Below, piece after piece: positions 49,134 through 58,707 of a stretch of 64,000 bases of DNA (within the stretch, counting starts at the first letter, position 1; each line of letters opens with the position of its first letter). The DNA is from Sipunculus nudus (lineage: Eukaryota; Annelida; Sipuncula; Golfingiida; Sipunculidae), in assembly GCA_026874595.1 (NCBI GenBank), contig CM049308.1, positions 13,038,001-13,102,000 of the forward strand. Direction: 5' to 3'. Made by a program: the position numbers and the translations under genes. The notes under the pieces were generated by a model that was not told the origin of the DNA, made no database searches, and saw only the letters and a program-made list of their open reading frames with translations.

Positions 49134-51156
49134 GACGTCCCCCCACCGACTTCTTAAAACCGTTGCTACCGGCCTTTTTGGATTTGGGCTGCCTATAGCT
49201 GCCCTTATCCTTTTTGGATGATGCGTTACTGGCTGGTACCGATCGAGCTCTCGGCTCCTCACGGTCCTTTTCCGTTCCTCTGTCCGACAGCGCCGTCCAC
49301 GACAATTCTAGGCCTAGGTGCCTAGTAGCCGACTTCTTCACCACTGTTACGGCCCGTTCTCTGGGCTCATTGACTTTCGCCAGCTTCAGCGTTTCTGTGA
49401 TCACTTCACAGAGAAACTTTATCAGTTTCTCTGGGTTGATCTCTAGCATAGCCTGGCTTTCAGCCACGGCTTGCTCCTCCGCCGGAGCTACCCCCTTTTC
49501 CGTTACATTGCGGTTTTTGGCCGCGGCCCGCCCTCCGGCAAGCCTGGTGGACGTGCTACCGCTAGCCACGACCTGCCCCCTTTCGGGAGCGGGAGCCTTC
49601 TGGGTCCTTACAGCCTCTGAGGCCGTGGGTCCCCGGGAGCCTCTGGTGATTTTGGCGTAGGTCACGCCAGTCTGGTGGGCTTTGCCTTTCCTGCCTTCCG
49701 CGCTCTTGCTGGTCGGCTTCCCTTCAGTGCCGTGTTTAGCCGTTGTCGGCCTCTGCCGGGCACCTTTGAAGGCTGTACAGCCCCTGTACATCGCCCTGTG
49801 GTCGCCCCCGCAGTTTGCACATTTTGGCTTGCTCTTGTCGGCTGCCCTTCGACAATCTTTGGCATAGTGGCCTGCCTCGCCACAGTGCCTGCACCTGCCA
49901 GCCTTAGTGCATACTTTGGCCGTGTGCCCGAACTGGTAGCAGTTCAGGCACTGGATCGGCTCTACGGCCTTCCGGAAAGCCTCGCAGCGTATACGCTCGC
50001 TCCCGTACCTGAACCCGTGCTCGAGTGCCCTCGTAGCGCTCTCGCTCTGCTGAAAGTGCACGAGCACCTTCCACACCGGCTTTTTTCCGTGCCTGAGCCG
50101 CACGACCTCTTTGGCTTTTAAGCCCTGTTCATTTAACTCCGCCATGATCTCCTCTGTTGAGATATGCGGGCTCATTCCTCTGGCCACCACCGATGTTTGT
50201 TGGGTGCCCTCTGGTTTGGCTTGCTTGTTGCCCCGTGCAAGCTCCACCACTACCTTGGGCCCCGCCTTGATCAGTGGGCGCCAGTCGGGCCTGGCTTCCC
50301 TTGCTGTTTCGGGGAGCGTGACCACCATTACTCCCCTGTCGAACTTTGTCTTACAGGCGGAGGTGCCCGTGCACTCCGTCACCAGCCTGTTCATTTTTCT
50401 ACTGTTCTGCCTGAGGGCTGCCGGTAAGCCCCTGACCCAGTACCGAGCCAAGCCCTCTTTCTCCTGGTCGGCCACCTCACCTTCCGGCTGGCCGTTCTCC
50501 GTGCTCCCTGTCCGTACAGGCGAGCTTCGGGTCGGAGTTCCGTCCGCTGCTTGATTAACCCGGGTCCCCGGTTTGGTGGGCGACCCGCTATCACCTGAGC
50601 GGACTGGATTAGAGGGCGTCGATCTCTCGATCGAGCTCGGGGACAGTGTCCTGAGAACCGTCGGCCACTCAGGCGATCCCACGTCTATGATTGGAGACCC
50701 CGACCGTTCGGGCGTCCCCGCCTTGTCCGGCCCCGGGACCTCCGGGGTGACCACTCCCGGGGTCTGCGGGGTTACCACTACCCTGTATGAATCGTTGCCC
50801 CTCTCCGGGGAGTCATCGAATAGCTCGAAACTGGCGTCCCCTGTCGGGGTGGCCGGTACCGAGCTCGGGGAACCCAGCGTAGAGCTTGGCGAGTTCGATG
50901 CCCCTTGCATCGCTCCCTCGCCTGCTGGGCTCTGTGAGGCCGAACCCTTGTTCGCGCCTCGACCCTCCATCTCGGTCCGCACGTCCGCCGCCTGCGCTCT
51001 ACCGATGCTCTCCGTGATGAGCCCCGTAATCATCTGGAGGGCGTCAGGCCCGTGCCTTGCTGCCTGCTGCAGCCCACCTGTGATCTGGGTGAGACCCGGG
51101 ATCACTTCTCTTTCCCTCTGAGAAAGCACCAACAGCCTGGTAAGTGCTTCCGCCAT
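49126..51156 (-). CDS. Family A ORF1 (A4): Gag-like zinc-knuckle protein, 676 aa
   Basis: Intact Gag with knuckles at about 403-460, Ser/Pro-rich N-terminus and PRARS near the end. I see no amino-acid difference from A2. ATG at 51154-51156 is directly preceded (in sense) by the ATTCAGTG/CACTGAAT hairpin. Confidence 0.92.
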   Translation of the reverse strand: MAEALTRLLVLSQREREVIPGLTQITGGLQQAARHGPDALQMITGLITESIGRAQAADVRTEMEGRGANKGSASQSPAGEGAMQGASNSPSSTLGSPSSVPATPTGDASFELFDDSPERGNDSYRVVVTPQTPGVVTPEVPGPDKAGTPERSGSPIIDVGSPEWPTVLRTLSPSSIERSTPSNPVRSGDSGSPTKPGTRVNQAADGTPTRSSPVRTGSTENGQPEGEVADQEKEGLARYWVRGLPAALRQNSRKMNRLVTECTGTSACKTKFDRGVMVVTLPETAREARPDWRPLIKAGPKVVVELARGNKQAKPEGTQQTSVVARGMSPHISTEEIMAELNEQGLKAKEVVRLRHGKKPVWKVLVHFQQSESATRALEHGFRYGSERIRCEAFRKAVEPIQCLNCYQFGHTAKVCTKAGRCRHCGEAGHYAKDCRRAADKSKPKCANCGGDHRAMYRGCTAFKGARQRPTTAKHGTEGKPTSKSAEGRKGKAHQTGVTYAKITRGSRGPTASEAVRTQKAPAPERGQVVASGSTSTRLAGGRAAAKNRNVTEKGVAPAEEQAVAESQAMLEINPEKLIKFLCEVITETLKLAKVNEPRERAVTVVKKSATRHLGLELSWTALSDRGTEKDREEPRARSVPASNASSKKDKGSYRQPKSKKAGSNGFKKSVGGRHG

Positions 51157-52665
51157 TCTTTTATTCAGTGCCCTCTCACTGAATTGTCTAGATATACTCC
51201 CGCTCGGGCAGTATTTTGGTTTCCCGACCTTTCTCGATATATTCCTTTTGGGAATATATCGGGCTTTTCCTCTCGCCCTTTTTGACCTCGCTCCTCTGTC
51301 GGGTCTTATTATTTTATTCCCGTTCGGGCAATAAAATACTTTTGGATTCTCTCTCCGCCTCCTGCCTCTATTTTCGCCCCGATTGCTCGTACCTGTTCAG
51401 GCTACGATTTCTCTTTTCAGTAGATAGGTTGTTTCCAGAGCGTGGAAGACAACTTATCTTCAGATGATCCGTGAGCCAGCGAGCCGAGAGCGGGCTCTAT
51501 TCAGCAGTTTTTTACCCAGAGCCGGGCTTAAAACTGTGAGCTTTGTGGACGGTCGGGCCGAGAGCTAGCCCTTGAGCCGAGAGCAGGCTCAATGAATGAG
51601 TTAATTAACTGTACCGAGAGCGGGTATCTGTTAATTAGTTCTTTGTAGGTTTCACCTACCCCGGAGCCAACAAGAAAATTCGAAAAAGTGATACTTTACC
51701 TGATTCCCCTAAAGTAACCTTAACTTATAGAACTAAGCCCTAGCTAAGATGCACTTGTTTGGGGATGGCAGTACTGAAAAGCTGAAAAGCTGAAAAAGAT
51801 AGACTAGTCCTAAAGAGGACTGTTGTGGGTGGCTCCTATCACCAGACTCGCTAATCACTAATGTGAATAGCTTGACTGGGAAGTTAGGCGCCAGTGAGTC
51901 TGCTGTGTCTCCGCGTCTCTGTCCACTTGACTAATTAGGCGGTGGTGGTCTAATTAGAGCTGCTCCCAGGCACGTCCGTTCTCCACGGCTGCTGGGACCG
52001 CAATGCAATGAGGGATGGGATCCATCCATAACCGTTACACCGCTCAGGCAATAACTAGGGTTTCTACGCCGCAGTTTTGCCTCTTCGGGTCCCCCTCATT
52101 CTGCACTGAGGTCGCCAGAACTGACACGCCAGCTAGCCAGCTAGGTCCGGCCCGCCCTCGCCAACCGTCAACCACCGAGGAATCCCCCAGGTGTTCCGGG
52201 AGCCTGAGCCTCGCAACCTGCCAGTAATGTCCGAGCGCTACCGGCCTGCCCCTGGACTATTCGCAGTCCCGTCATGAGCCTTGTCCCTTTCGACCAGGTA
52301 CAGCTCTCGTTCGATCGGAGCCTTCTCGGGAGCCTTCTCGGGAGCCTTCTCTGGTGCTTTTGCCATCATGTCTTGAGCCTTGTCCCTGCTGGTCCTGACC
52401 GGACCCCCGGTTATTTTGACGTCTTGGAGCCTTGTCCCTGATCCTTTCGGGATCCCCGTAACTTTTTCCACCAAACGGCTGGCTCTACAGGGCCAGGTTC
52501 CATACTGCCGGCAACAGGCTGGCCTACTCTTCTATCGAAAAACAGTATGGGGTCTTTTACGTGCCCGTCCCCTTCTGGACACGGGACCGCCATTTAACGT
52601 CCTCATCCGATGGACGGCCCGTGTTTGTCTTTTGCAGGCGGGCGCTGCGGTGCCCCGGAGCCTTT

Positions 52666-55455
52666 CTACCCTTCCCCCACTTTCTCTAGTGGGGTGATAA
52701 TACTGGGTTTCCGTCTGCCACTGATCTTTTGCCAGTCGAGCCACATTTTGAGGTCTTTATAAAACTTCTCTTGCTTCACCTTTTCGACATAGCCTTTGCT
52801 CAACCTTAGTATGTGGTCGCTCACATACTCTATATCTGCCTTCTCGTGAAGCACAGATATCCGCGTGCGGGGCGGGAGTCTCAAGGCCGTCCTTAAGGCT
52901 CTGTTTTGAAGCCGTTGAAGTTTTTTAATGTGGTGCTCTTTGGCGGTGATCAGGGCTATGCAGCCGTATGTCATAACCGGTCTGATCCAGGCTTTATAAA
53001 GGTATATCAAACTTTGGGTAGACATGCCTCCTGATCCTGCTTTTAGCACTCTTAAGCAGTTGAGTCTCGCTTTGACCCTCTGTTCGATATCCTCTATATG
53101 AGCCGCCCATGTGAGTCTCTTATCAACCGTCAGACCCAGAAATTTTATCTGGTCTGTGAATTGAATTGGTTCCCCGGCCAATTTCAGTTCTGGCGCTTTG
53201 CCGGCCTTACTGCCTTTCAGGTGCCTACCGAATTTGCAAGCCTGCGTTTTTGTCGCATTGACTCTTACTCGCCATTTGGCGCACCACTTTGTCACCTCGT
53301 CTAGACCGGCCTGTAACCTGGGTACTGCCCTCTTGCTATGTGTCCATAGCGCAGTGTCGTCCGCAAATTGGCTCGTCGCCCCCGTGCGGACCCCTCCTTT
53401 CTCGGACAGGCTAGGCATGTCGTTGACGAATATGACATAGAGCAGCGGGCTGAGAGCTGAGCCCTGCGGTGTGCCTGCGGCGGGTTCGATCTCATGCGAC
53501 TTAGCGTCACCTACTCTGACCCATAGCTTCCTGTCACTTAGGAAGGACGAGAGGAGCCTCACAATGCGAGTCGGTAGTTTTGCCTGCGTTGCGATCTTAT
53601 ACCTTAGACCATCCCGCCATACTGCGTCGAAGGCTTTCTCGACGTCTAGGAATACACCTATAGTATCATTAGATCGCTGCAGGCATTGTCCCACCGACTG
53701 AGTCAACCTGAACAGTTGGTCATTTGTCGACCTGCCCTTACGGAACCCGCTCTGATTCGGGTTAAAGAATTTTGCTTCCTCCAAGTGACCACTGATCCTG
53801 CCAGCCAGTATTCGTTCCAGCACTTTGCCCAGAATTGGCAGTAGGCTGATGGGTCGGTAGCTTTTCGGCAGCGAGTGATCCTTTCCCGGCTTCGGGATCA
53901 TGATCACGTTCGCTCTTTTCCATGCCCTTGGGAAGTACCCCAGTTTCAGACACGCGTTGAACACAGATGTGAGCGCTTCCAGCCCTTCCTCCGGTAGGTT
54001 AATCAGCACTTCCCTGGTGAGGCCGTCCTCCCCCGGGGCTTTTCTGCTTTTGAGTTTTTTCAGCTTCCTGCTGACTTCCGCTTTTGAGATCGCTCTCAGT
54101 AGCGGCTCGTCCTCTGCTGTCTGAGCGTAGCAGCTCTCTACCCTTGCCAGAGGCGAGTATAACTCGTTTGCACCTTGTCTTACGTGCCGATCAACCTCCT
54201 CCTGTGTTTGGTCGTCGAACTGGGGTCCCGTCGGGACCTTGTGTATGTTCCGGAGCGTCTCCGCGAACAAATTTGCCTTGTCCTTTTCCGTACTAGCCAC
54301 CGTTCCCATCGGGCCTGTGAGGTCTGTAGTTCCGACCGATGGTTTGTTCATCGAGCCCGTGTATTGGCGGACCTGTCGCCAAAATTCGCCCACTGATATT
54401 CTGTGGTCCATACCGCTCGTGAACTTGTACCATTCCGCCTTTTTCTGGGCTTTTATTGCATTTTTCACCTCCCGACTAATAGCATTGTATTGGGATTTTA
54501 ACTCCTCTGTTCGGAGTTGGATCTGAAGCCTTCTGATCCTCCTTCTTTCCCTTACAAGTGCTTTAATCGTTGGGGTGAATGACCACCAGTTACGGTTTTT
54601 CCTTTCCACCATCGGACACGCTCGGTCCAGGCAATCTCGCATTTCAGAGGTCAGTTTGTCGACTAGGGTGTCGATTCCTTCTGGGGTCGATGGTTCAGCG
54701 ATACCTCGGAGCCTGTCTGCCAATTCATTTTTAAAGAGCCTCCAGTTTGCCTTTCTCCAAGGCCTCACCATTTTGGGTGGCTTTCTGTTCGCTCTCCAAT
54801 CGAGCTCTAAATGAATTGGCATGTGATCGCTGCCTATATCTTCCCCTACATGAAATTTACTGACCAGTCCTACCTCGGGCGATACGATTGCCAGATCGAG
54901 TATGTTCGTTCCACCGGTTGTGGGGTTCACCCTGGTCGGGCTCCCATCGTTCATTATCACCATACCGTACCGATCTATGCAATCCATCAGTGCTTTCCCG
55001 TTCAGATTAGAGGATCTGCTGCCATACGAGGTGTGTGGGGCATTTAGGTCCCCTAACACCACGTAGTGGCTGCTGTTCCTCTTAATCTTGTCAAAGAGTT
55101 GTGCCCTGGGCCGTGACTGTGGCGGGTTGTAATATACTATTACATCGATTGCCGGGTCGCCGCTGTGGACAGGTTCAACTCTAACCGTTAGAGCTTCTAT
55201 GTCCATCCTTCCTAGCCAGTTTGTTTGGCGGTATACTAGGTTCTCTTTGATCAAGAGAGCCACTCCGCCTCCCATATTACCGTCTGGCCGTCCCCTGTGT
55301 AGCAGGTTATAGCCGGTGAAGGAAACGTTTCTGGTCAGCTTAGACTCGCTGATAGCCATGATATCTACGGAATGCCTGTGGATATAGTTGAGTATCTCTA
55401 ACCTCCTTCCATACAGGCCATTCACGTTTGCGTGGCATAGTTTGAGCTTAACCAT
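52666..55455 (-). CDS. Family A ORF2 (A5): endonuclease/reverse transcriptase, 929 aa
   Basis: Intact Pol. One private synonymous change is seen near 54919 (ACA for ACG, Thr, in NPTTGG). All endonuclease and RT motifs are present. Although complete, it may be poorly transcribed because the outer 5'UTR is missing. Confidence 0.92.
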   Translation of the reverse strand: MVKLKLCHANVNGLYGRRLEILNYIHRHSVDIMAISESKLTRNVSFTGYNLLHRGRPDGNMGGGVALLIKENLVYRQTNWLGRMDIEALTVRVEPVHSGDPAIDVIVYYNPPQSRPRAQLFDKIKRNSSHYVVLGDLNAPHTSYGSRSSNLNGKALMDCIDRYGMVIMNDGSPTRVNPTTGGTNILDLAIVSPEVGLVSKFHVGEDIGSDHMPIHLELDWRANRKPPKMVRPWRKANWRLFKNELADRLRGIAEPSTPEGIDTLVDKLTSEMRDCLDRACPMVERKNRNWWSFTPTIKALVRERRRIRRLQIQLRTEELKSQYNAISREVKNAIKAQKKAEWYKFTSGMDHRISVGEFWRQVRQYTGSMNKPSVGTTDLTGPMGTVASTEKDKANLFAETLRNIHKVPTGPQFDDQTQEEVDRHVRQGANELYSPLARVESCYAQTAEDEPLLRAISKAEVSRKLKKLKSRKAPGEDGLTREVLINLPEEGLEALTSVFNACLKLGYFPRAWKRANVIMIPKPGKDHSLPKSYRPISLLPILGKVLERILAGRISGHLEEAKFFNPNQSGFRKGRSTNDQLFRLTQSVGQCLQRSNDTIGVFLDVEKAFDAVWRDGLRYKIATQAKLPTRIVRLLSSFLSDRKLWVRVGDAKSHEIEPAAGTPQGSALSPLLYVIFVNDMPSLSEKGGVRTGATSQFADDTALWTHSKRAVPRLQAGLDEVTKWCAKWRVRVNATKTQACKFGRHLKGSKAGKAPELKLAGEPIQFTDQIKFLGLTVDKRLTWAAHIEDIEQRVKARLNCLRVLKAGSGGMSTQSLIYLYKAWIRPVMTYGCIALITAKEHHIKKLQRLQNRALRTALRLPPRTRISVLHEKADIEYVSDHILRLSKGYVEKVKQEKFYKDLKMWLDWQKISGRRKPSIITPLEKVGEG

Positions 55456-57478
55456 GACGTCCCCCCACCGACTTCTTAAAACCGTTGCTACCGGCCTTTT
55501 TGGATTTGGGCTGCCTATAGCTGCCCTTATCCTTTTTGGATGATGCGTTACTGGCTGGTACCGATCGAGCTCTCGGCTCCTCACGGTCCTTTTCCGTTCC
55601 TCTGTCCGACAGCGCCGTCCACGACAATTCTAGGCCTAGGTGCCTAGTAGCCGACTTCTTCACCACTGTTACGGCCCGTTCTCTGGGCTCATTGACTTTC
55701 GCCAGCTTCAGCGTTTCTGTGATCACTTCACAGAGAAACTTTATCAGTTTCTCTGGGTTGATCTCTAGCATAGCCTGGCTTTCAGCCACGGCTTGCTCCT
55801 CCGCCGGAGCTACCCCCTTTTCCGTTACATTGCGGTTTTTGGCCGCGGCCCGCCCTCCGGCAAGCCTGGTGGACGTGCTACCGCTAGCCACGACCTGCCC
55901 CCTTTCGGGAGCGGGAGCCTTCTGGGTCCTTACAGCCTCTGAGGCCGTGGGTCCCCGGGAGCCTCTGGTGATTTTGGCGTAGGTCACGCCAGTCTGGTGG
56001 GCTTTGCCTTTCCTGCCTTCCGCGCTCTTGCTGGTCGGCTTCCCTTCAGTGCCGTGTTTAGCCGTTGTCGGCCTCTGCCGGGCACCTTTGAAGGCTGTAC
56101 AGCCCCTGTACATCGCCCTGTGGTCGCCCCCGCAGTTTGCACATTTTGGCTTGCTCTTGTCGGCTGCCCTTCGACAATCTTTGGCATAGTGGCCTGCCTC
56201 GCCACAGTGCCTGCACCTGCCAGCCTTAGTGCATACTTTGGCCGTGTGCCCGAACTGGTAGCAGTTCAGGCACTGGATCGGCTCTACGGCCTTCCGGAAA
56301 GCCTCGCAGCGTATACGCTCGCTCCCGTACCTGAACCCGTGCTCGAGTGCCCTCGTAGCGCTCTCGCTCTGCTGAAAGTGCACGAGCACCTTCCACACCG
56401 GCTTTTTTCCGTGCCTGAGCCGCACGACCTCTTTGGCTTTTAAGCCCTGTTCATTTAACTCCGCCATGATCTCCTCTGTTGAGATATGCGGGCTCATTCC
56501 TCTGGCCACCACCGATGTTTGTTGGGTGCCCTCTGGTTTGGCTTGCTTGTTGCCCCGTGCAAGCTCCACCACTACCTTGGGCCCCGCCTTGATCAGTGGG
56601 CGCCAGTCGGGCCTGGCTTCCCTTGCTGTTTCGGGGAGCGTGACCACCATTACTCCCCTGTCGAACTTTGTCTTACAGGCGGAGGTGCCCGTGCACTCCG
56701 TCACCAGCCTGTTCATTTTTCTACTGTTCTGCCTGAGGGCTGCCGGTAAGCCCCTGACCCAGTACCGAGCCAAGCCCTCTTTCTCCTGGTCGGCCACCTC
56801 ACCTTCCGGCTGGCCGTTCTCCGTGCTCCCTGTCCGTACAGGCGAGCTTCGGGTCGGAGTTCCGTCCGCTGCTTGATTAACCCGGGTCCCCGGTTTGGTG
56901 GGCGACCCGCTATCACCTGAGCGGACTGGATTAGAGGGCGTCGATCTCTCGATCGAGCTCGGGGACAGTGTCCTGAGAACCGTCGGCCACTCAGGCGATC
57001 CCACGTCTATGATTGGAGACCCCGACCGTTCGGGCGTCCCCGCCTTGTCCGGCCCCGGGACCTCCGGGGTGACCACTCCCGGGGTCTGCGGGGTTACCAC
57101 TACCCTGTATGAATCGTTGCCCCTCTCCGGGGAGTCATCGAATAGCTCGAAACTGGCGTCCCCTGTCGGGGTGGCCGGTACCGAGCTCGGGGAACCCAGC
57201 GTAGAGCTTGGCGAGTTCGATGCCCCTTGCATCGCTCCCTCGCCTGCTGGGCTCTGTGAGGCCGAACCCTTGTTCGCGCCTCGACCCTCCATCTCGGTCC
57301 GCACGTCCGCCGCCTGCGCTCTACCGATGCTCTCCGTGATGAGCCCCGTAATCATCTGGAGGGCGTCAGGCCCGTGCCTTGCTGCCTGCTGCAGCCCACC
57401 TGTGATCTGGGTGAGACCCGGGATCACTTCTCTTTCCCTCTGAGAAAGCACCAACAGCCTGGTAAGTGCTTCCGCCAT
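55448..57478 (-). CDS. Family A ORF1 (A5): Gag-like zinc-knuckle protein, 676 aa
   Basis: Intact Gag, apparently identical in protein to A2 and A4: three knuckles at 403-460 and the PRE_C2HC/RRM-like region at 325-395. About 390 bases of leader remain upstream, including the bulged-G hairpins. Confidence 0.92.
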   Translation of the reverse strand: MAEALTRLLVLSQREREVIPGLTQITGGLQQAARHGPDALQMITGLITESIGRAQAADVRTEMEGRGANKGSASQSPAGEGAMQGASNSPSSTLGSPSSVPATPTGDASFELFDDSPERGNDSYRVVVTPQTPGVVTPEVPGPDKAGTPERSGSPIIDVGSPEWPTVLRTLSPSSIERSTPSNPVRSGDSGSPTKPGTRVNQAADGTPTRSSPVRTGSTENGQPEGEVADQEKEGLARYWVRGLPAALRQNSRKMNRLVTECTGTSACKTKFDRGVMVVTLPETAREARPDWRPLIKAGPKVVVELARGNKQAKPEGTQQTSVVARGMSPHISTEEIMAELNEQGLKAKEVVRLRHGKKPVWKVLVHFQQSESATRALEHGFRYGSERIRCEAFRKAVEPIQCLNCYQFGHTAKVCTKAGRCRHCGEAGHYAKDCRRAADKSKPKCANCGGDHRAMYRGCTAFKGARQRPTTAKHGTEGKPTSKSAEGRKGKAHQTGVTYAKITRGSRGPTASEAVRTQKAPAPERGQVVASGSTSTRLAGGRAAAKNRNVTEKGVAPAEEQAVAESQAMLEINPEKLIKFLCEVITETLKLAKVNEPRERAVTVVKKSATRHLGLELSWTALSDRGTEKDREEPRARSVPASNASSKKDKGSYRQPKSKKAGSNGFKKSVGGRHG

Positions 57479-58707
57479 TCTTTTATTCAGTGCCCTCTCA
57501 CTGAATTGTCTAGATATACTCCCGCTCGGGCAGTATTTTGGTTTCCCGACCTTTCTCGATATATTCCTTTTGGGAATATATCGGGCTTTTCCTCTCGCCC
57601 TTTTTGACCTCGCTCCTCTGTCGGGTCTTATTATTTTATTCCCGTTCGGGCAATAAAATACTTTTGGATTCTCTCTCCGCCTCCTGCCTCTATTTTCGCC
57701 CCGATTGCTCGTACCTGTTCAGGCTACGATTTCTCTTTTCAGTAGATAGGTTGTTTCCAGAGCGTGGAAGACAACTTATCTTCAGATGATCCGTGAGCCA
57801 GCGAGCCGAGAGCGGGCTCTATTCAGCAGTTTTTTACCCAGAGCCGGGCTTAAAACTGTGAGCTTTGTAATGAGGGATGGGATGTCTTAGGGGTCAATTA
57901 ATGTAGGTTGCGGCCCCTACCTAGTGCCTTGGCCTGACCTGTTAATTGATGCTTAATGCGTGTTGTATACCAAACAGGGGATGCTAGCTGCAGCGGGATA
58001 AGCATTGTTCCCGCCGCAGCTAGGATCCGATGCTTAGTTGATGGTCGGGCCGGTTTTTACTGATTTTGGCATTAATTTTTTTTCCAAAATTTCTATTTTT
58101 ATTTGCCGAAACTTCTTAATGTTTAAGTTTAGGGCGGGTTCTGTGGGTTTTGAGGAAATTGGGGTTGTATTTTATTTTCCAGTTTGTTAATTTGGTTGCT
58201 AAAGTTGGTACGGGGCGTTGTTTCGCTTATAAATTTTGGAGGGCCGGGGAGTGATTTTTCTTTAGTTTTGAACCTTATGTAAACTCGTTAATATTTGGTT
58301 TTTAATTTAGAAATTTGGGGGAGTGGAAGATTTTAGAAAGTTCTTTTGGTTTTCGCTATAATTTTGGGCTTTGGGGAATAGTAGGTTGGTTAATTTTGGG
58401 GGTGAAATGGATACGGGCCTTAGTTGTGCTTAATTGATTGTGGAGACCTTGTATGCAAATTAGGGGATGCCAGCTGCAGGGGTCTAATTTACCTCTGCAG
58501 ATTCGATCCCCCTGTTGCTCGAAGGTCGGGGTGTGTTGAATGGAGGTCAGGTCGGTTTACAGGTGCGGGGTCGCGACCCATATTGCTGACCTCTTGTTTT
58601 TGTGAGTGTTGGGTTCTGTGTTGTGTGTATCCGTTGAGAAAGCTTGTTGGTGTAGTTTTTTGGATGTTTAATATATAGTTTATTTGTTTTATTAATTATT
58701 TACTATG

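Larger units (their letters stand above)
45699..52009 (-). mobile_element. Family A LINE copy A4, full length
   Basis: Inserted in the B6 3'UTR. Left duplication GAGGGATGGGA at 45688-45698, right at 52010-52020; the empty site is seen at about 25558-25571 (GGAGGGATGGGATGCC). The 5' end includes GACCGCAATGCAAT as in A1. Both ORFs are intact. A private change (CCTTTCAGG for CCTTTCGGG) lies in the 3'UTR. Confidence 0.93.
52021..57868 (-). mobile_element. Family A LINE copy A5, 5'-truncated within the 5'UTR
   Basis: Head to tail behind A4. Target-site duplication AATGAGGGATGGGA at 52007-52020 and 57869-57882; it overlaps the A4 duplication, so A5 inserted at the target regenerated by A4. The 5'UTR is cut at AGCTTTGT, losing the AGTCCT hairpin and the outer leader but keeping part of the hairpin chain and both ORFs. 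Confidence 0.94.
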
